Of a stretch of DNA of 64,000 bases, positions 38,063 to 46,383 are shown piece after piece. The DNA is from JANQQN01 sp964519665 (GTDB taxonomy: Bacteria > Myxococcota > Kuafuiibacteriia > Kuafuiibacteriales > Kuafuiibacteriaceae): positions 15,898 to 79,897 of the forward strand of contig CAZFIV010000023.1 of the NCBI GenBank assembly GCA_964519665.1. The letters run 5' to 3'. Position 1 is the stretch's first letter, and each line of letters opens with the position of its first letter. A model generated the notes under the pieces. It saw only the letters and a list, made by a program, of their open reading frames with translations. It ran no database searches and was not told the DNA's origin. The position numbers and the translations under genes were made by a program.

Positions 38063-39465
38063 CAAACCTCCTCGGGGCCGTCGAGACTCAGCAGAGCGGT
38101 GCGAGCCTCTTCGAGGAGCGCCTGCCGCCGGGCGACCGCTCGGCTGACCCACGCGTGGGCCAGCAGCGCCGGGACGGCGACGATCAAGCCGAGCTGGGTG
38201 GTGATCAGCGCGACCGAGATCCCGCCCGACAACAGGCGTGGATTGCCGGTGCCGAACATCGAGATCACGTCGAACGTGGTGATCATTCCGGTCACCGTGC
38301 CCAGCAGGCCCAACAGGGGCGCAAGCCCGGCCACCGCGCCCAACAGATTGACGCCCCGCTCGAGGGTCGGTTCTTCCCGCAGGAGGGCGGTCTCGAGCGC
38401 CTGTTCGCGTTGGGGTCGCGGTTCGGACAGCGTGTCGATGCCCGCGTGCAGGATACGGTCGAGGTCGGTGGTGGTCGGCGACACGATCGCCGAGGCGGCC
38501 GAGCGGTCGTCTCGACGCAGGGCCGCCATGACCTCTGGGATCCGGTTGGGCCGCGGAGCGCGCAGCACGAAGAACCACCAACGTTCGATAAACAGGAGGA
38601 GCCCGAGCAACCCTGCGGCCAAGATCGGCCATACGAAGAATCCGCCGGCTTGGATGCCCCCATTGGACTGGCTCGGGGCCTCGGCGGCGATCCGGGTGAG
38701 CGCCCCGTCGACGTCGAACGGTATCCGTCCGCTCTTGCCGGGTTCGGCTCCGCGTAGGGCACTGATCGCGGCGGGCGACAGGGCCGGCCCCACGACGATC
38801 GGCGGCGCCTTTGGCACCCCGTTCAGCGCATCGTTCGGCACGTCGCTGCCCGTTGGGTTGGGCGTTTCGCGCAGGAAGCCCGTGTGTCCGTCGTCTTCGG
38901 CGACCGCTAGAGCGGTCGCCTTGCCGACCCGCAGAATCCGGGCGGGGCGGGCCCGACCGTCGCGACCGAGGACCGGTCCTTCGTCGATATGGATATGGGT
39001 GTCGTGCTCGAGGGTGCGCAGCCGCGCATCGACCCGTGATTCGACGCCTCGAAGGAAGGCCTCCGGATCGTCCTGCTCTTCTTCTTCTCTCGCGGGGGCG
39101 TCCCAATCGGCAGCCTGACCCAACAGGCGCGAAAGGGCCATCGCCCGCTGCCGGGCCCGGGCTCGGGCGGTGGCGCCTTCGAGGCGGAGCCGCTCGGCTG
39201 CTTGCAAGCGCTCCTTCGCATCGGCCGCGGACCGTTCAGAGTCCGCCAGGCGCGCGTAGGCTTCCTGCAGGGCGCGTGTCAGCTTGGCCCGTTCGGATAG
39301 GCGCGACCGTCGGTTTTGGCCGAGGGTCGATTCCGCCTGGGCTCGCCGGTCTCGCGCGGCTTTCAAGAGGCGGGCCGAAGCATCGTCGTTCGATGTGTCC
39401 TGCGCTCGTCCAGTGGCCGGAAGCACGACGAGGGCCGCGATGAGCGCAATCGTTCGCGGGCTCAT
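38062..39465 (-). CDS. TtpC-like ExbB-domain protein with periplasmic coiled coil
   Basis: 467 residues. A signal peptide (MSPRTIALIAALVVLPATGR) precedes an arginine-rich coiled coil at about 25-110. A periplasmic region with a His patch (DTHIHIDEG) follows, then a MotA/TolQ/ExbB domain from about 275 (FFVWPILAAGLLGLLLFIER; PLLGLLGTVTGMITTFDVIS; GGISVALITTQLGLIVAVPA). This domain order matches TtpC of the Vibrio TonB2 system. The start overlaps the previous gene (ATGA). The extra domain probably reaches through the periplasm to the TonB2 complex. Confidence 0.88.
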   Translation of the reverse strand: MSPRTIALIAALVVLPATGRAQDTSNDDASARLLKAARDRRAQAESTLGQNRRSRLSERAKLTRALQEAYARLADSERSAADAKERLQAAERLRLEGATARARARQRAMALSRLLGQAADWDAPAREEEEQDDPEAFLRGVESRVDARLRTLEHDTHIHIDEGPVLGRDGRARPARILRVGKATALAVAEDDGHTGFLRETPNPTGSDVPNDALNGVPKAPPIVVGPALSPAAISALRGAEPGKSGRIPFDVDGALTRIAAEAPSQSNGGIQAGGFFVWPILAAGLLGLLLFIERWWFFVLRAPRPNRIPEVMAALRRDDRSAASAIVSPTTTDLDRILHAGIDTLSEPRPQREQALETALLREEPTLERGVNLLGAVAGLAPLLGLLGTVTGMITTFDVISMFGTGNPRLLSGGISVALITTQLGLIVAVPALLAHAWVSRAVARRQALLEEARTALLSLDGPEEV

Positions 39466-40223
39466 GGGGTGCTCCCAGTGCTGGTGCGCGCGAAGCGGAC
39501 CGGCAGGATGGTGATCTCGGGGGCTCGGCGCCCCTTGGCGATGGCGCTCGCGCGCCGAATCGCGTCGAGGGCGGTCGGATCGTCGAGCTTGTGCAATCGG
39601 AGTTGCCCATCGGTCATGCTGGCTTCTCCGCCCTCGGTGCCGTCAAGGGTTTGCCACCAGGCGGCGACGCCGCCCAGCCGCATCACTTCGACCGACCGGG
39701 GTTCGCCGTCGAGCCAGCCCGGCGCGATGGACACCGCGACCGTGGAGACCCCTCGCTCCGCCTTTTCGAGTCGGTGCAGGGCATCGTCGAGGATATCGCG
39801 AGGCTCCGCGCGGCGGGGCCCGCGCGGCGGAATCAAGCCCGGCGGGACACTGCGGGCGAGTGAATCGAGGGCTCCGTGAATACGTTGGGCTACGACCACG
39901 GCTCCGGTTTCGAGGGCCGCGTCAGGTACGACCGGCGCCGACGACTGCAGCTCTTGCAGCTTGGCCTGCGCCTTTCGCCGCTCGCCTTTCGCGGCCGTGA
40001 TCCGTTCGCCGACAGTGCTCAAGAGGAGCTCGAGCCTGGCCTTTTCTTCTTCCCAGGCTTGGGTCTCGGCCGTATCGGTCTGACGAAGTTGGTCCGTAGC
40101 TCGGAGCACTTCGAGCAGCTCGTCGGCGGGGTTGGCGTGAGCGGGGGGCGCCCACGAGAGAATGAGCGCGAGGGATGTGGTCCCCGTGAGGGCCATCCAG
40201 CGACCGGTCGAGGTCGCCGTCAT
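39462..40223 (-). CDS. DUF3450-like periplasmic protein, first gene of the TonB2-type operon
   Basis: About 253 residues from ATG 40223, which gives a proper signal peptide (TSLALILSWAPPAHANPADE); ATG 40349 would add 42 unlikely residues. A coiled coil covers about 30-105 (RLELLLSTVGERITAAKGER). The C-terminal half has SVPPGLIPPRGPRR, TVAVSIAPGWLDGEPRSVEV and MRLGGVAAWWQTLDG, as in DUF3450 proteins that precede TtpC in Vibrio and Shewanella. The position and the four-base overlap with the next gene support the assignment. Confidence 0.82.
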   Translation of the reverse strand: MTATSTGRWMALTGTTSLALILSWAPPAHANPADELLEVLRATDQLRQTDTAETQAWEEEKARLELLLSTVGERITAAKGERRKAQAKLQELQSSAPVVPDAALETGAVVVAQRIHGALDSLARSVPPGLIPPRGPRRAEPRDILDDALHRLEKAERGVSTVAVSIAPGWLDGEPRSVEVMRLGGVAAWWQTLDGTEGGEASMTDGQLRLHKLDDPTALDAIRRASAIAKGRRAPEITILPVRFARTSTGSTP

Positions 40224-40355
40224 CCGTCGGTTCTGGAGCCCGACCTGGCGCAACCCGGGTTGGCGAAACCGGGATGGGTTCCGGCCTTGCGGATGGTCGC
40301 CGGTAGGGGCGACCAGGAAAGATGACGGCGACGCTCGACGTGTGGTCATGGCAGG

Positions 40356-40973
40356 TTATGGTTGCGTGGTGACAATGAAATCGATGTCGAAGTCGACCTC
40401 GCCGTCGTTTTCGGTGGTGTTCATGGTCTTCTGAATCGTGTCGCCGATCGGGGGAAGGTGCAAGAGCAAGACGTTGAGGTTAGCCGTAGCGTCGGCTCCG
40501 GTCGTGGTCGTGAGCGTGCCCGCCAGACCAACGGGGAGGTCACCGCTGACGGTGTCGGTGACGTAGTCGGACTCCTGGTCGGTGATCGTGACGTCCGTGA
40601 TGGCGGCGCCGGTTGGAGTATAGAAGAACAGGTGCTCTTCAGCCTCTTCTTGGATCTCCGCCGTCACGTCGAACTCTTCCGAGTCCATCGGTTCCGTCTC
40701 GTTCAAGATGGTGAGCATGAACGAGTACGTGGTGTTCGTCGCCATGGCGGCCGGATTCGTGATCGTAGGATCCTCGTCACCGCCGTCGCCGTCCGGGTCT
40801 GACCAGGTGGCCGTGAACGTGTTGCTTGGGTTGGTGGTGTCGGTAAGGTCCATGATCACCGTAGTGATGACCTCCGGCTCGTCTACGGAATCGGCGTCGT
40901 CGCCGCAGGCGACGGCGAACGCCAGCAAGGCCCCCGGCAGTACTCGTACAGTGTTGGTTAGATTCAATCGCAT
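40356..40973 (-). CDS. Small lipoprotein found beside TonB receptors
   Basis: About 205 residues. AAAGGAGAA lies eight bases before the second ATG (40973) but only two before the first (40979), so the second is chosen. The signal peptide ends LLAFAVACGDD (lipobox AVAC). The body is an acidic beta protein (TATWSDPDGDGGDEDPTITN, EEAEEHLFFYTP, ending GEVDFDIDFIVTTQP). It closely resembles, from memory, small lipoproteins of Bacteroidota annotated as type 1 periplasmic binding fold superfamily that also neighbour TonB receptors. Ligand unknown; it lies 17 bases after the receptor gene. Confidence 0.78.
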   Translation of the reverse strand: MRLNLTNTVRVLPGALLAFAVACGDDADSVDEPEVITTVIMDLTDTTNPSNTFTATWSDPDGDGGDEDPTITNPAAMATNTTYSFMLTILNETEPMDSEEFDVTAEIQEEAEEHLFFYTPTGAAITDVTITDQESDYVTDTVSGDLPVGLAGTLTTTTGADATANLNVLLLHLPPIGDTIQKTMNTTENDGEVDFDIDFIVTTQP

Positions 40974-40990
40974 CTTCATTTCTCCTTTGG

Positions 40991-43387
40991 TTAACGATCC
41001 GGAGTCTCCGGACCGGGTGCGTCGAAGCCGGCGCTGAAGGGCAGGCTGACGCGCAAGATGGCGCTAAAGCCGGGTTCGTCCGCGAAGAAACGCAGCCGGC
41101 TCAAGTAATCGCGATAAGCGGTGTTGAGGAGATTCTGGATGTCCAGACTCACTCGAAGTCGGTGACCGACCAGCTGAAAGCTAGCGGAGCCGCCCACGTT
41201 CAGAAGGTGGTAGGCGTCGGGCGGTGGCGCGAAATCCGCGTTGATATCGAATTCGTTTTGTCGAGCCACGAAAACGCTCTCTATCCACAGTTGGCTGTCG
41301 AGCGCTTTCAACGGAAGAAATGTCAATCGGGTCTGGTAGCGGTCGGGCGGGATGTTGACCAGAAAGTTGTCCTGACTGAGGTCTCGGGCCCTCACGTAGG
41401 TGGCTTGGCTCTTGAGTTCGAGCCAATCGAGCGGAGTCACCGTGAGGGCGACGTTGCCGCCGGCGTACAGGGCTTCGACGTTTAGGTATTCGAGGGCTGG
41501 ATGTAGCCCGGTGATCAGCTGCTCGAATTCGACGTTGCCGTTCTCATCCAGGCGCGGGGCTCGATAGATATAGTCGGCGATTCGGTGCACGTACCCGGTC
41601 GCTTCGGCCTGTAGCCAGTCGTTGGCGTAGGCGATGCCGAGACCGACGTTGATGGTTCGCTCCGGACGTAAGTCGCGGTCGCCTTCGATAAAGTACACTT
41701 CGCCGGGCACCAGACCGTCGATAAAGAGCTCATCGATCGTGGGAATCCGGGACCCGGCGGCCACATGAAGGTCGAATCGCCACGCGGGGTCGGGCGTGAA
41801 GGAGGCGCCCAGGGTGGCCATGAGCGCCTCGAATTCGAGGCTGAAGCGGTCCGGGGGGTTGCGGTTGGGGGCGACTCGGGCCGGCTGTTCGGTGTCGAGG
41901 CCCTGTCGCTCATAACGGAGGCCGATGGCGACCTCGATGTTGTCGCCCTGGTACCGTTCGAGCGCGAAGATCCCGCCCACCCATCGGTCATAGTCGGGAA
42001 TGAGCCGTATCCCTTCGTGGTCGTTGGTCTGAAGGAGTCCCGACACGCCGAACAGGCCCACGAAGCGTTCGCCGAGCCGATGATGCAGGCCGACCTCGAT
42101 CGCGTGAGACAGAAGGTCGAAGGTGAGCTGAGGTTCGTCGGTCGGGATTCGAGGTATATCGAACTCCCGACGGTCGTTGAACTGGAACCCGTAAGTGACA
42201 TCGAGTCGAGTCTTTGGCGACAGGTCGACCTGGACCTGGCCGCGGATGAAGGTGTGGTCGACTTCCGTGAAGGCCCGGTCGATCTCGTACGAGAAGAAGT
42301 AAGCTTCGACGTTCCGGGGTTCACCGAGCGCGATGGCATCCTCGAAGTTGCGGAGGCTGGCGGCCCGCAGGCCCGTGAATATGCCGTACCGCTGCGATAT
42401 GTAACTCGCGCTCACCTCCGCCTGCCAGCCGCGACCCAGGTATCGAGCGCCGCCACTCACCGACAAATCCTGAGACTGGGTGTTGTTGAGCAGGTAATCG
42501 GGGGCGCTGAGCGTGCCCGACTTTTTGAAGCTGCCTTGCGCCCGCACGCTCCAGCGCGGCGCGCCGGGCACCGTGCTCACCAGGCGCAGATTGCCGATCC
42601 CCTGCCAGCCGTTGCTGATCCCGACCAGGTTGGCCTCGCCTTGCAGGCCGGCCTCCGAGGGATCGAGAAAAGCGGGCGGCTCAACCAGGATGACCCCGCC
42701 GATCGCGTCGGCGCCGTACCGCACGCCCTCGGCGCCTCGAACGACGGTGAGGCGGTCGGCCCCGAAGGGGTCGATCTCGGGCGCGTGGTCGAGCGACCAC
42801 AGCTGGCTGTGGTGGCGAAGGCCGTCGGTCAGGATAAGAATTCGATTGCCAAAAAAGCCGTCGATCACCGGCTTGTTGACCGCCCCCGACCGCAGCACCT
42901 GAACCCCGGCGGTGCGGCTGAGGGCGTCGCCGAGACTGAGCCCTCGGGTCGCCGCGAGGGCTTCTCCTTCGAGCGAATCTGCGAAGCCCAGGTCGGCCAG
43001 GGGGTCGGCCAACGGGGCAACGATGGTCACCGACTGCATCGCGAAGCCGAGCTCGATCCGAATCGGCGATCGGAGCGACGGGGATGGAACCGATACCGAG
43101 ATCGTTTTCGACAAAAACCCAGCTTTCGACACGGTCAGAGTGGTAGAGGGTGGACAAAGGCCTTCCGCGGCGAAGCGACCTTCGGCGTCGGTTCGAAGAA
43201 CCTTCGAACGACCGCCGACCACCACGAGGGCGTCTTCGATCGGCGAGCCCAGATCGGTATCGGTCACCAATCCCTGAAGCGAATGCGTACAGGCGGTCGG
43301 AGGGACCGAAGGCGCTGGCTGGGCGACGGCATCGGGCAAGCTACAAACGAGCCCGACGACCGTCATGAGACTGACGATCGTTCTCAA
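40991..43387 (-). CDS. TonB-dependent outer-membrane receptor
   Basis: About 798 residues. GGAGCGAAAGACG precedes TTG 43387, giving the signal peptide MRTIVSLMTVVGLVCSLPDA; an upstream TTG at 43426 is less likely. An N-terminal carboxypeptidase-like domain (LQGLVTDTDLGSPIEDALVV) precedes the plug (GLSLGDALSRTAGVQVLRSG; ADRLTVVRGAEGVRYGADAI) and a 22-strand barrel with the FSLEFEALMATLGASFTPDP region. A His-His pair occurs in the plug (DGLRHHSQLW). The context suggests metal or metal-complex uptake, perhaps zinc or copper, by inference only. Confidence 0.92.
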   Translation of the reverse strand: MRTIVSLMTVVGLVCSLPDAVAQPAPSVPPTACTHSLQGLVTDTDLGSPIEDALVVVGGRSKVLRTDAEGRFAAEGLCPPSTTLTVSKAGFLSKTISVSVPSPSLRSPIRIELGFAMQSVTIVAPLADPLADLGFADSLEGEALAATRGLSLGDALSRTAGVQVLRSGAVNKPVIDGFFGNRILILTDGLRHHSQLWSLDHAPEIDPFGADRLTVVRGAEGVRYGADAIGGVILVEPPAFLDPSEAGLQGEANLVGISNGWQGIGNLRLVSTVPGAPRWSVRAQGSFKKSGTLSAPDYLLNNTQSQDLSVSGGARYLGRGWQAEVSASYISQRYGIFTGLRAASLRNFEDAIALGEPRNVEAYFFSYEIDRAFTEVDHTFIRGQVQVDLSPKTRLDVTYGFQFNDRREFDIPRIPTDEPQLTFDLLSHAIEVGLHHRLGERFVGLFGVSGLLQTNDHEGIRLIPDYDRWVGGIFALERYQGDNIEVAIGLRYERQGLDTEQPARVAPNRNPPDRFSLEFEALMATLGASFTPDPAWRFDLHVAAGSRIPTIDELFIDGLVPGEVYFIEGDRDLRPERTINVGLGIAYANDWLQAEATGYVHRIADYIYRAPRLDENGNVEFEQLITGLHPALEYLNVEALYAGGNVALTVTPLDWLELKSQATYVRARDLSQDNFLVNIPPDRYQTRLTFLPLKALDSQLWIESVFVARQNEFDINADFAPPPDAYHLLNVGGSASFQLVGHRLRVSLDIQNLLNTAYRDYLSRLRFFADEPGFSAILRVSLPFSAGFDAPGPETPDR

Positions 43388-43482
43388 CGTCTTTCGCTCC
43401 GACGGGCGGCGGCCCGACGCAGCCAACCCCCGCCGACGTACGGCGATTCAAGGTTGGCGGGTCATCCAGAAATCGAGGGAGA

Positions 43483-44175
43483 CTAAGCGACAGGCAGAGG
43501 CGGTGAGGTCTTGGGTGCGGCCCGCAACAGCGCCATCAGCCGGCGGTTCGGTACCGTGGAGTGCTGGAGGACCGGCGCATAAGCGGCTCGCCAGCCTGAT
43601 ATGCGAGGAACCGGCCGACCGAGGACGTACGTCGACAAGAATCCGGCCAAGCACACATGCGCTCGGTGCTGCTCACAGCAGACAGCTCGAACGGCCATGG
43701 GCCGGGTGCGCTCGCCCGTGGTCGATGCTCCCAAGCGATCGGGATCTCGATCGGCACCGCGGTCGGCATCTCGATCGGCACCGCCGTCGGCATCTCGATC
43801 GGCACCGAAGTCGGCATCTCGATCGGCACCCCGGACCTGCTCAGCGTGGAGTCCATGGGTGTCGGCGTGGGTTTCGGACTCGGCCGCCTCTGCCGGTGAC
43901 CGGTCAGCCGGCGCTCGATGTTTGCAGTGCACCCGGTGAGACCCGTGAACCCGAGCTACCGAGTGCCCGCCGGCGGTGTCGTCGTGGTGGGACAGCAGAA
44001 GGCTATGTGCGATCGGCGCGGAGACGTACAAGACCACCCACAAGCCGAAGAGAATTTGGCGAGGCGAAGGCCACGACCGCGCGTAGGAGCCAGCGCGGGA
44101 CGCCCTGTTTCGGGGAACGTCGACTCGTGTCAACCCGACAGACCTCTGTGGTTGGTCGACCAACGCTTCGTTCAA
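43483..44175 (-). CDS. His-rich membrane-anchored protein upstream of the TonB receptor
   Basis: Up to 230 residues from a TTG at 44175; the start is uncertain and may lie nearer the membrane helix (ILFGLWVVLYVSAPIAHSLL). After the helix comes a His-rich stretch (LLLSHHDDTAGGHSVARVHG; SETHADTHGLHAEQ), then a 24-bp DNA repeat encoding GADRDADx units, then VCCEQHRAHVCLAG. Such His/Cys content is typical of metal-handling proteins beside metal receptors. A perfect palindrome lies 33 bases upstream of 44175. No named family is certain. Confidence 0.6.
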   Translation of the reverse strand: MNEALVDQPQRSVGLTRVDVPRNRASRAGSYARSWPSPRQILFGLWVVLYVSAPIAHSLLLSHHDDTAGGHSVARVHGSHRVHCKHRAPADRSPAEAAESETHADTHGLHAEQVRGADRDADFGADRDADGGADRDADRGADRDPDRLGASTTGERTRPMAVRAVCCEQHRAHVCLAGFLSTYVLGRPVPRISGWRAAYAPVLQHSTVPNRRLMALLRAAPKTSPPLPVA

Positions 44176-44207
44176 TGAATCGGCGAGCTTCTGGTGTCAA
44201 GGTTTGC

Positions 44208-44219
44208 GTTTACGTAAAC
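44208..44219. promoter_or_regulatory. Perfect 12-bp palindrome, candidate operator
   Basis: GTTTACGTAAAC lies in the divergent space between the His-rich protein gene and the receiver-PATAN gene. AT-rich for this genome, it is a plausible repressor or regulator site. It overlaps the TTG at 44204 that would otherwise start the plus-strand gene, which argues for a later start there. Confidence 0.45.
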
Positions 44220-44239
44220 TCCGCCCCGCGGAGGCTCCC

Positions 44240-46015
44240 CTGGCTACTCTCCTGCTTGTTGATGACGACGCGGCGGTCGCCGTGGCGGTGAAGGAAACGC
44301 TGCGCGAGCAAGCGATCACCGTCATCGTGGCGACGAGTTTTGGTGAGGCGGTTCGGGTTCTCCGAAGCCAGACCGTCGATGTCATGATCGTTGACGCTCG
44401 GCATGAGTCGTCCGAGGGCGCCTCCCTGATCGAAACGGCTCAGGGGCTTCCAGACCGGGTGACGACGATTCTCATGACCCCGGCGGCTTCGGCCCGTGAT
44501 GCGGAAGCGGCCCTCGACCAGGGGGTCGCCGGTATTCTCGATAAGCCGTTTAACCCCGACGACCTTACGAGCGCCCTGAATCGGATCCTCGAAGGTGAGA
44601 GTGTGCGGGGCGATCTCAGCGGGGTGTCGCTGCTGGACTTGTTCCAAGTCTTTAACCTTAGCCGACGCTCCCTGGTGATCCGCGTGGGCGGAGTGCCGCC
44701 ATCCCGAGTGTGGTTCGAAAATGGCGAAATCATTCACGCCGAATGCGGCGACCTTCAGGGCGAACGAGTCCTCGAGAGGCTGGTCGACGTTCGAACCGGA
44801 GCGATCCGTACTTTACCGTTTTCTCCGGCCCCGCGTTCGGTCGACCGTCCGTTTCACAGCCTCTTGCTCGACATTCTTCGAGCCCAAGACGAGGCGCGCC
44901 GAACCGACGGCCCGGCACCGGAAGAAGATGAGATCTGGGAGCTGAACGACGAAGACTTGTCCGAAGTCGATGGCACCATCGTCGCTCCCGCCATAGACGA
45001 CGATTCGCTTCATTCGAACAAGGAACAGCCCTCGCCGGCCGTTTCGGCCCGGCCGAGCGTCCTGGAGCCGTCCGAACAAGGCGCGCTCCTGCAGGAAGAT
45101 ATCGGCACCCTCGCGGCCCGCGAGGTCGATGCCCGGGCGACCGAGCAGCTTCGGGCCATGGAAGAGGAGACCGGCGGAGCGGAGTCCAACAAATCTGAAC
45201 CCGGTGACCGAGCCGCAGATCGGTCGGCTAGTCCAGCCACTGACCGAGCCGCAGATCGGGCCGTCGACCCAGTCGCTGATCGAGCCGTCGACCGAGTCGC
45301 TGACCGAGTCGCTGATCGGGCCGTTGACCGAGTCGCTGATCGCGCCGCCGACCGAGTCGCGGACCGAGCTGCGAACGGCCAAGCCGCGGGTTCGACGTTC
45401 GAGTCTGCGCTCGAGCCAACCGACCGAGGGGGCGCTCCACCGGTCGGGTCACCGACTCCGGTCGGTAGCATTCCATCGGCAGTCGCGGGGGACTCCAGCT
45501 CTTCGGCCGCGGCCGACCCAACTTCTGATTTTCAGATCGTAACAACCCAAGCCGCGGGCGCCGGCCGAACGCTCGCCTGGTCGGGCAAGGTTCTGTCGCA
45601 GCGTCTGCACGACCCGATCTGCCGGGCGATTACGGCCGAGATTCCGTTTGCTCTGGCGACTGCGCTCGTCGATTTGACCTCGGGCAAGCTGCTCGGCCTC
45701 GACAACACCGCCGACTTCTCACCGGCCTTCGAGAGATTCATTTCATTGTACGTGCGCGAGCTGTTCCGGGGGCCCGAGATCCAGCACATCGAAAGAACAG
45801 TGCAGGAGCAACGCGGAATGCAGGGGCGGACCGGATTCCTGGAAGAGATCGTACTCACGTCGCGCCATACGCATCACCTGGTCAAGGTTCTTCACGAAGG
45901 AAAAGTAGCGATCATGGTCGTGACGCCCCGGCGGGTGTCGATCCAGACGACGTGGACGAAGCTCCGGTCTCTGCTTCCCGGGGTCGAAACCAATCTTGCA
46001 CAGACCGGGGCTTAG
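44240..46015 (+). CDS. Response-regulator receiver protein with PATAN (DUF4388) and Roadblock-like domains
   Basis: About 591 residues. The perfect Shine-Dalgarno GCGGAGG five to six bases before CTG 44240 suggests a rare CTG start; TTG 44204 is the alternative. Residues 1-120 are a receiver (LLLVDDDAAVAVAVKE, phospho-acceptor in VMIVDARH, DKPFNPDDL). Residues about 128-220 are a PATAN domain (GVSLLDLFQVFNLSRRSLVI; VWFENGEIIHAECGDLQGER). A linker near 340-400 has (A/V)DR(A/V) tandem repeats (VADRAVDRVADRVADRA). The C-terminal 150 residues (ALATALVDLTSGKLLGLDN; TSRHTHHLVKVLHEGKVAIM) look Roadblock/MglB-like. Likely a polarity or output regulator. Confidence 0.75.
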   Translation: MATLLLVDDDAAVAVAVKETLREQAITVIVATSFGEAVRVLRSQTVDVMIVDARHESSEGASLIETAQGLPDRVTTILMTPAASARDAEAALDQGVAGILDKPFNPDDLTSALNRILEGESVRGDLSGVSLLDLFQVFNLSRRSLVIRVGGVPPSRVWFENGEIIHAECGDLQGERVLERLVDVRTGAIRTLPFSPAPRSVDRPFHSLLLDILRAQDEARRTDGPAPEEDEIWELNDEDLSEVDGTIVAPAIDDDSLHSNKEQPSPAVSARPSVLEPSEQGALLQEDIGTLAAREVDARATEQLRAMEEETGGAESNKSEPGDRAADRSASPATDRAADRAVDPVADRAVDRVADRVADRAVDRVADRAADRVADRAANGQAAGSTFESALEPTDRGGAPPVGSPTPVGSIPSAVAGDSSSSAAADPTSDFQIVTTQAAGAGRTLAWSGKVLSQRLHDPICRAITAEIPFALATALVDLTSGKLLGLDNTADFSPAFERFISLYVRELFRGPEIQHIERTVQEQRGMQGRTGFLEEIVLTSRHTHHLVKVLHEGKVAIMVVTPRRVSIQTTWTKLRSLLPGVETNLAQTGA

Positions 46016-46073
46016 GAGTCGACGTGGCGGAAAAGCCCAGGCGGGTCGGATGTGGGCTCGGGCTCTCAAACGT

Positions 46074-46376
46074 TCATAGGCGTGAGCGAGATTGAGCGGC
46101 GATGGCCATCAGTTCGTCGTAAATCCGCAAGGCTGCTTGCTTTCGTTCGTCTCGGGGAACCAAGTAGCTCACCCGGAGCTGAACGCGACCGGTACGGGGA
46201 ACGATGATCAGCCGGTGCCCGTCGGGACTCTCGAGGTCCAGAAGTTGGGCAAAGGCGGAGGCATTGGCCCACCCGAGGGTGGTCAAGCGCTGGCTCAACT
46301 GGGCGGTCTGGTCTCGGTCGCCGACCTCGATCCGCCACAGAAGGTCGCGGATACAGGCTTGGTCCCGAACGATCAT
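46074..46376 (-). CDS. Small hypothetical protein of the Roadblock cluster
   Basis: About 100 residues from ATG 46376 (ATG 46406 would overlap the upstream gene further). An alpha/beta pattern (LTTLGWANASAFAQLLDLES; HRLIIVPRTGRVQLRVSYLV; KQAALRIYDELMAIAAQS) could be another small Roadblock or related fold. It follows the 426-residue gene by seven bases, as the last gene of the minus-strand cluster. Not recognised by family. Confidence 0.6.
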   Translation of the reverse strand: MIVRDQACIRDLLWRIEVGDRDQTAQLSQRLTTLGWANASAFAQLLDLESPDGHRLIIVPRTGRVQLRVSYLVPRDERKQAALRIYDELMAIAAQSRSRL

Positions 46377-46383
46377 GCGCGAG

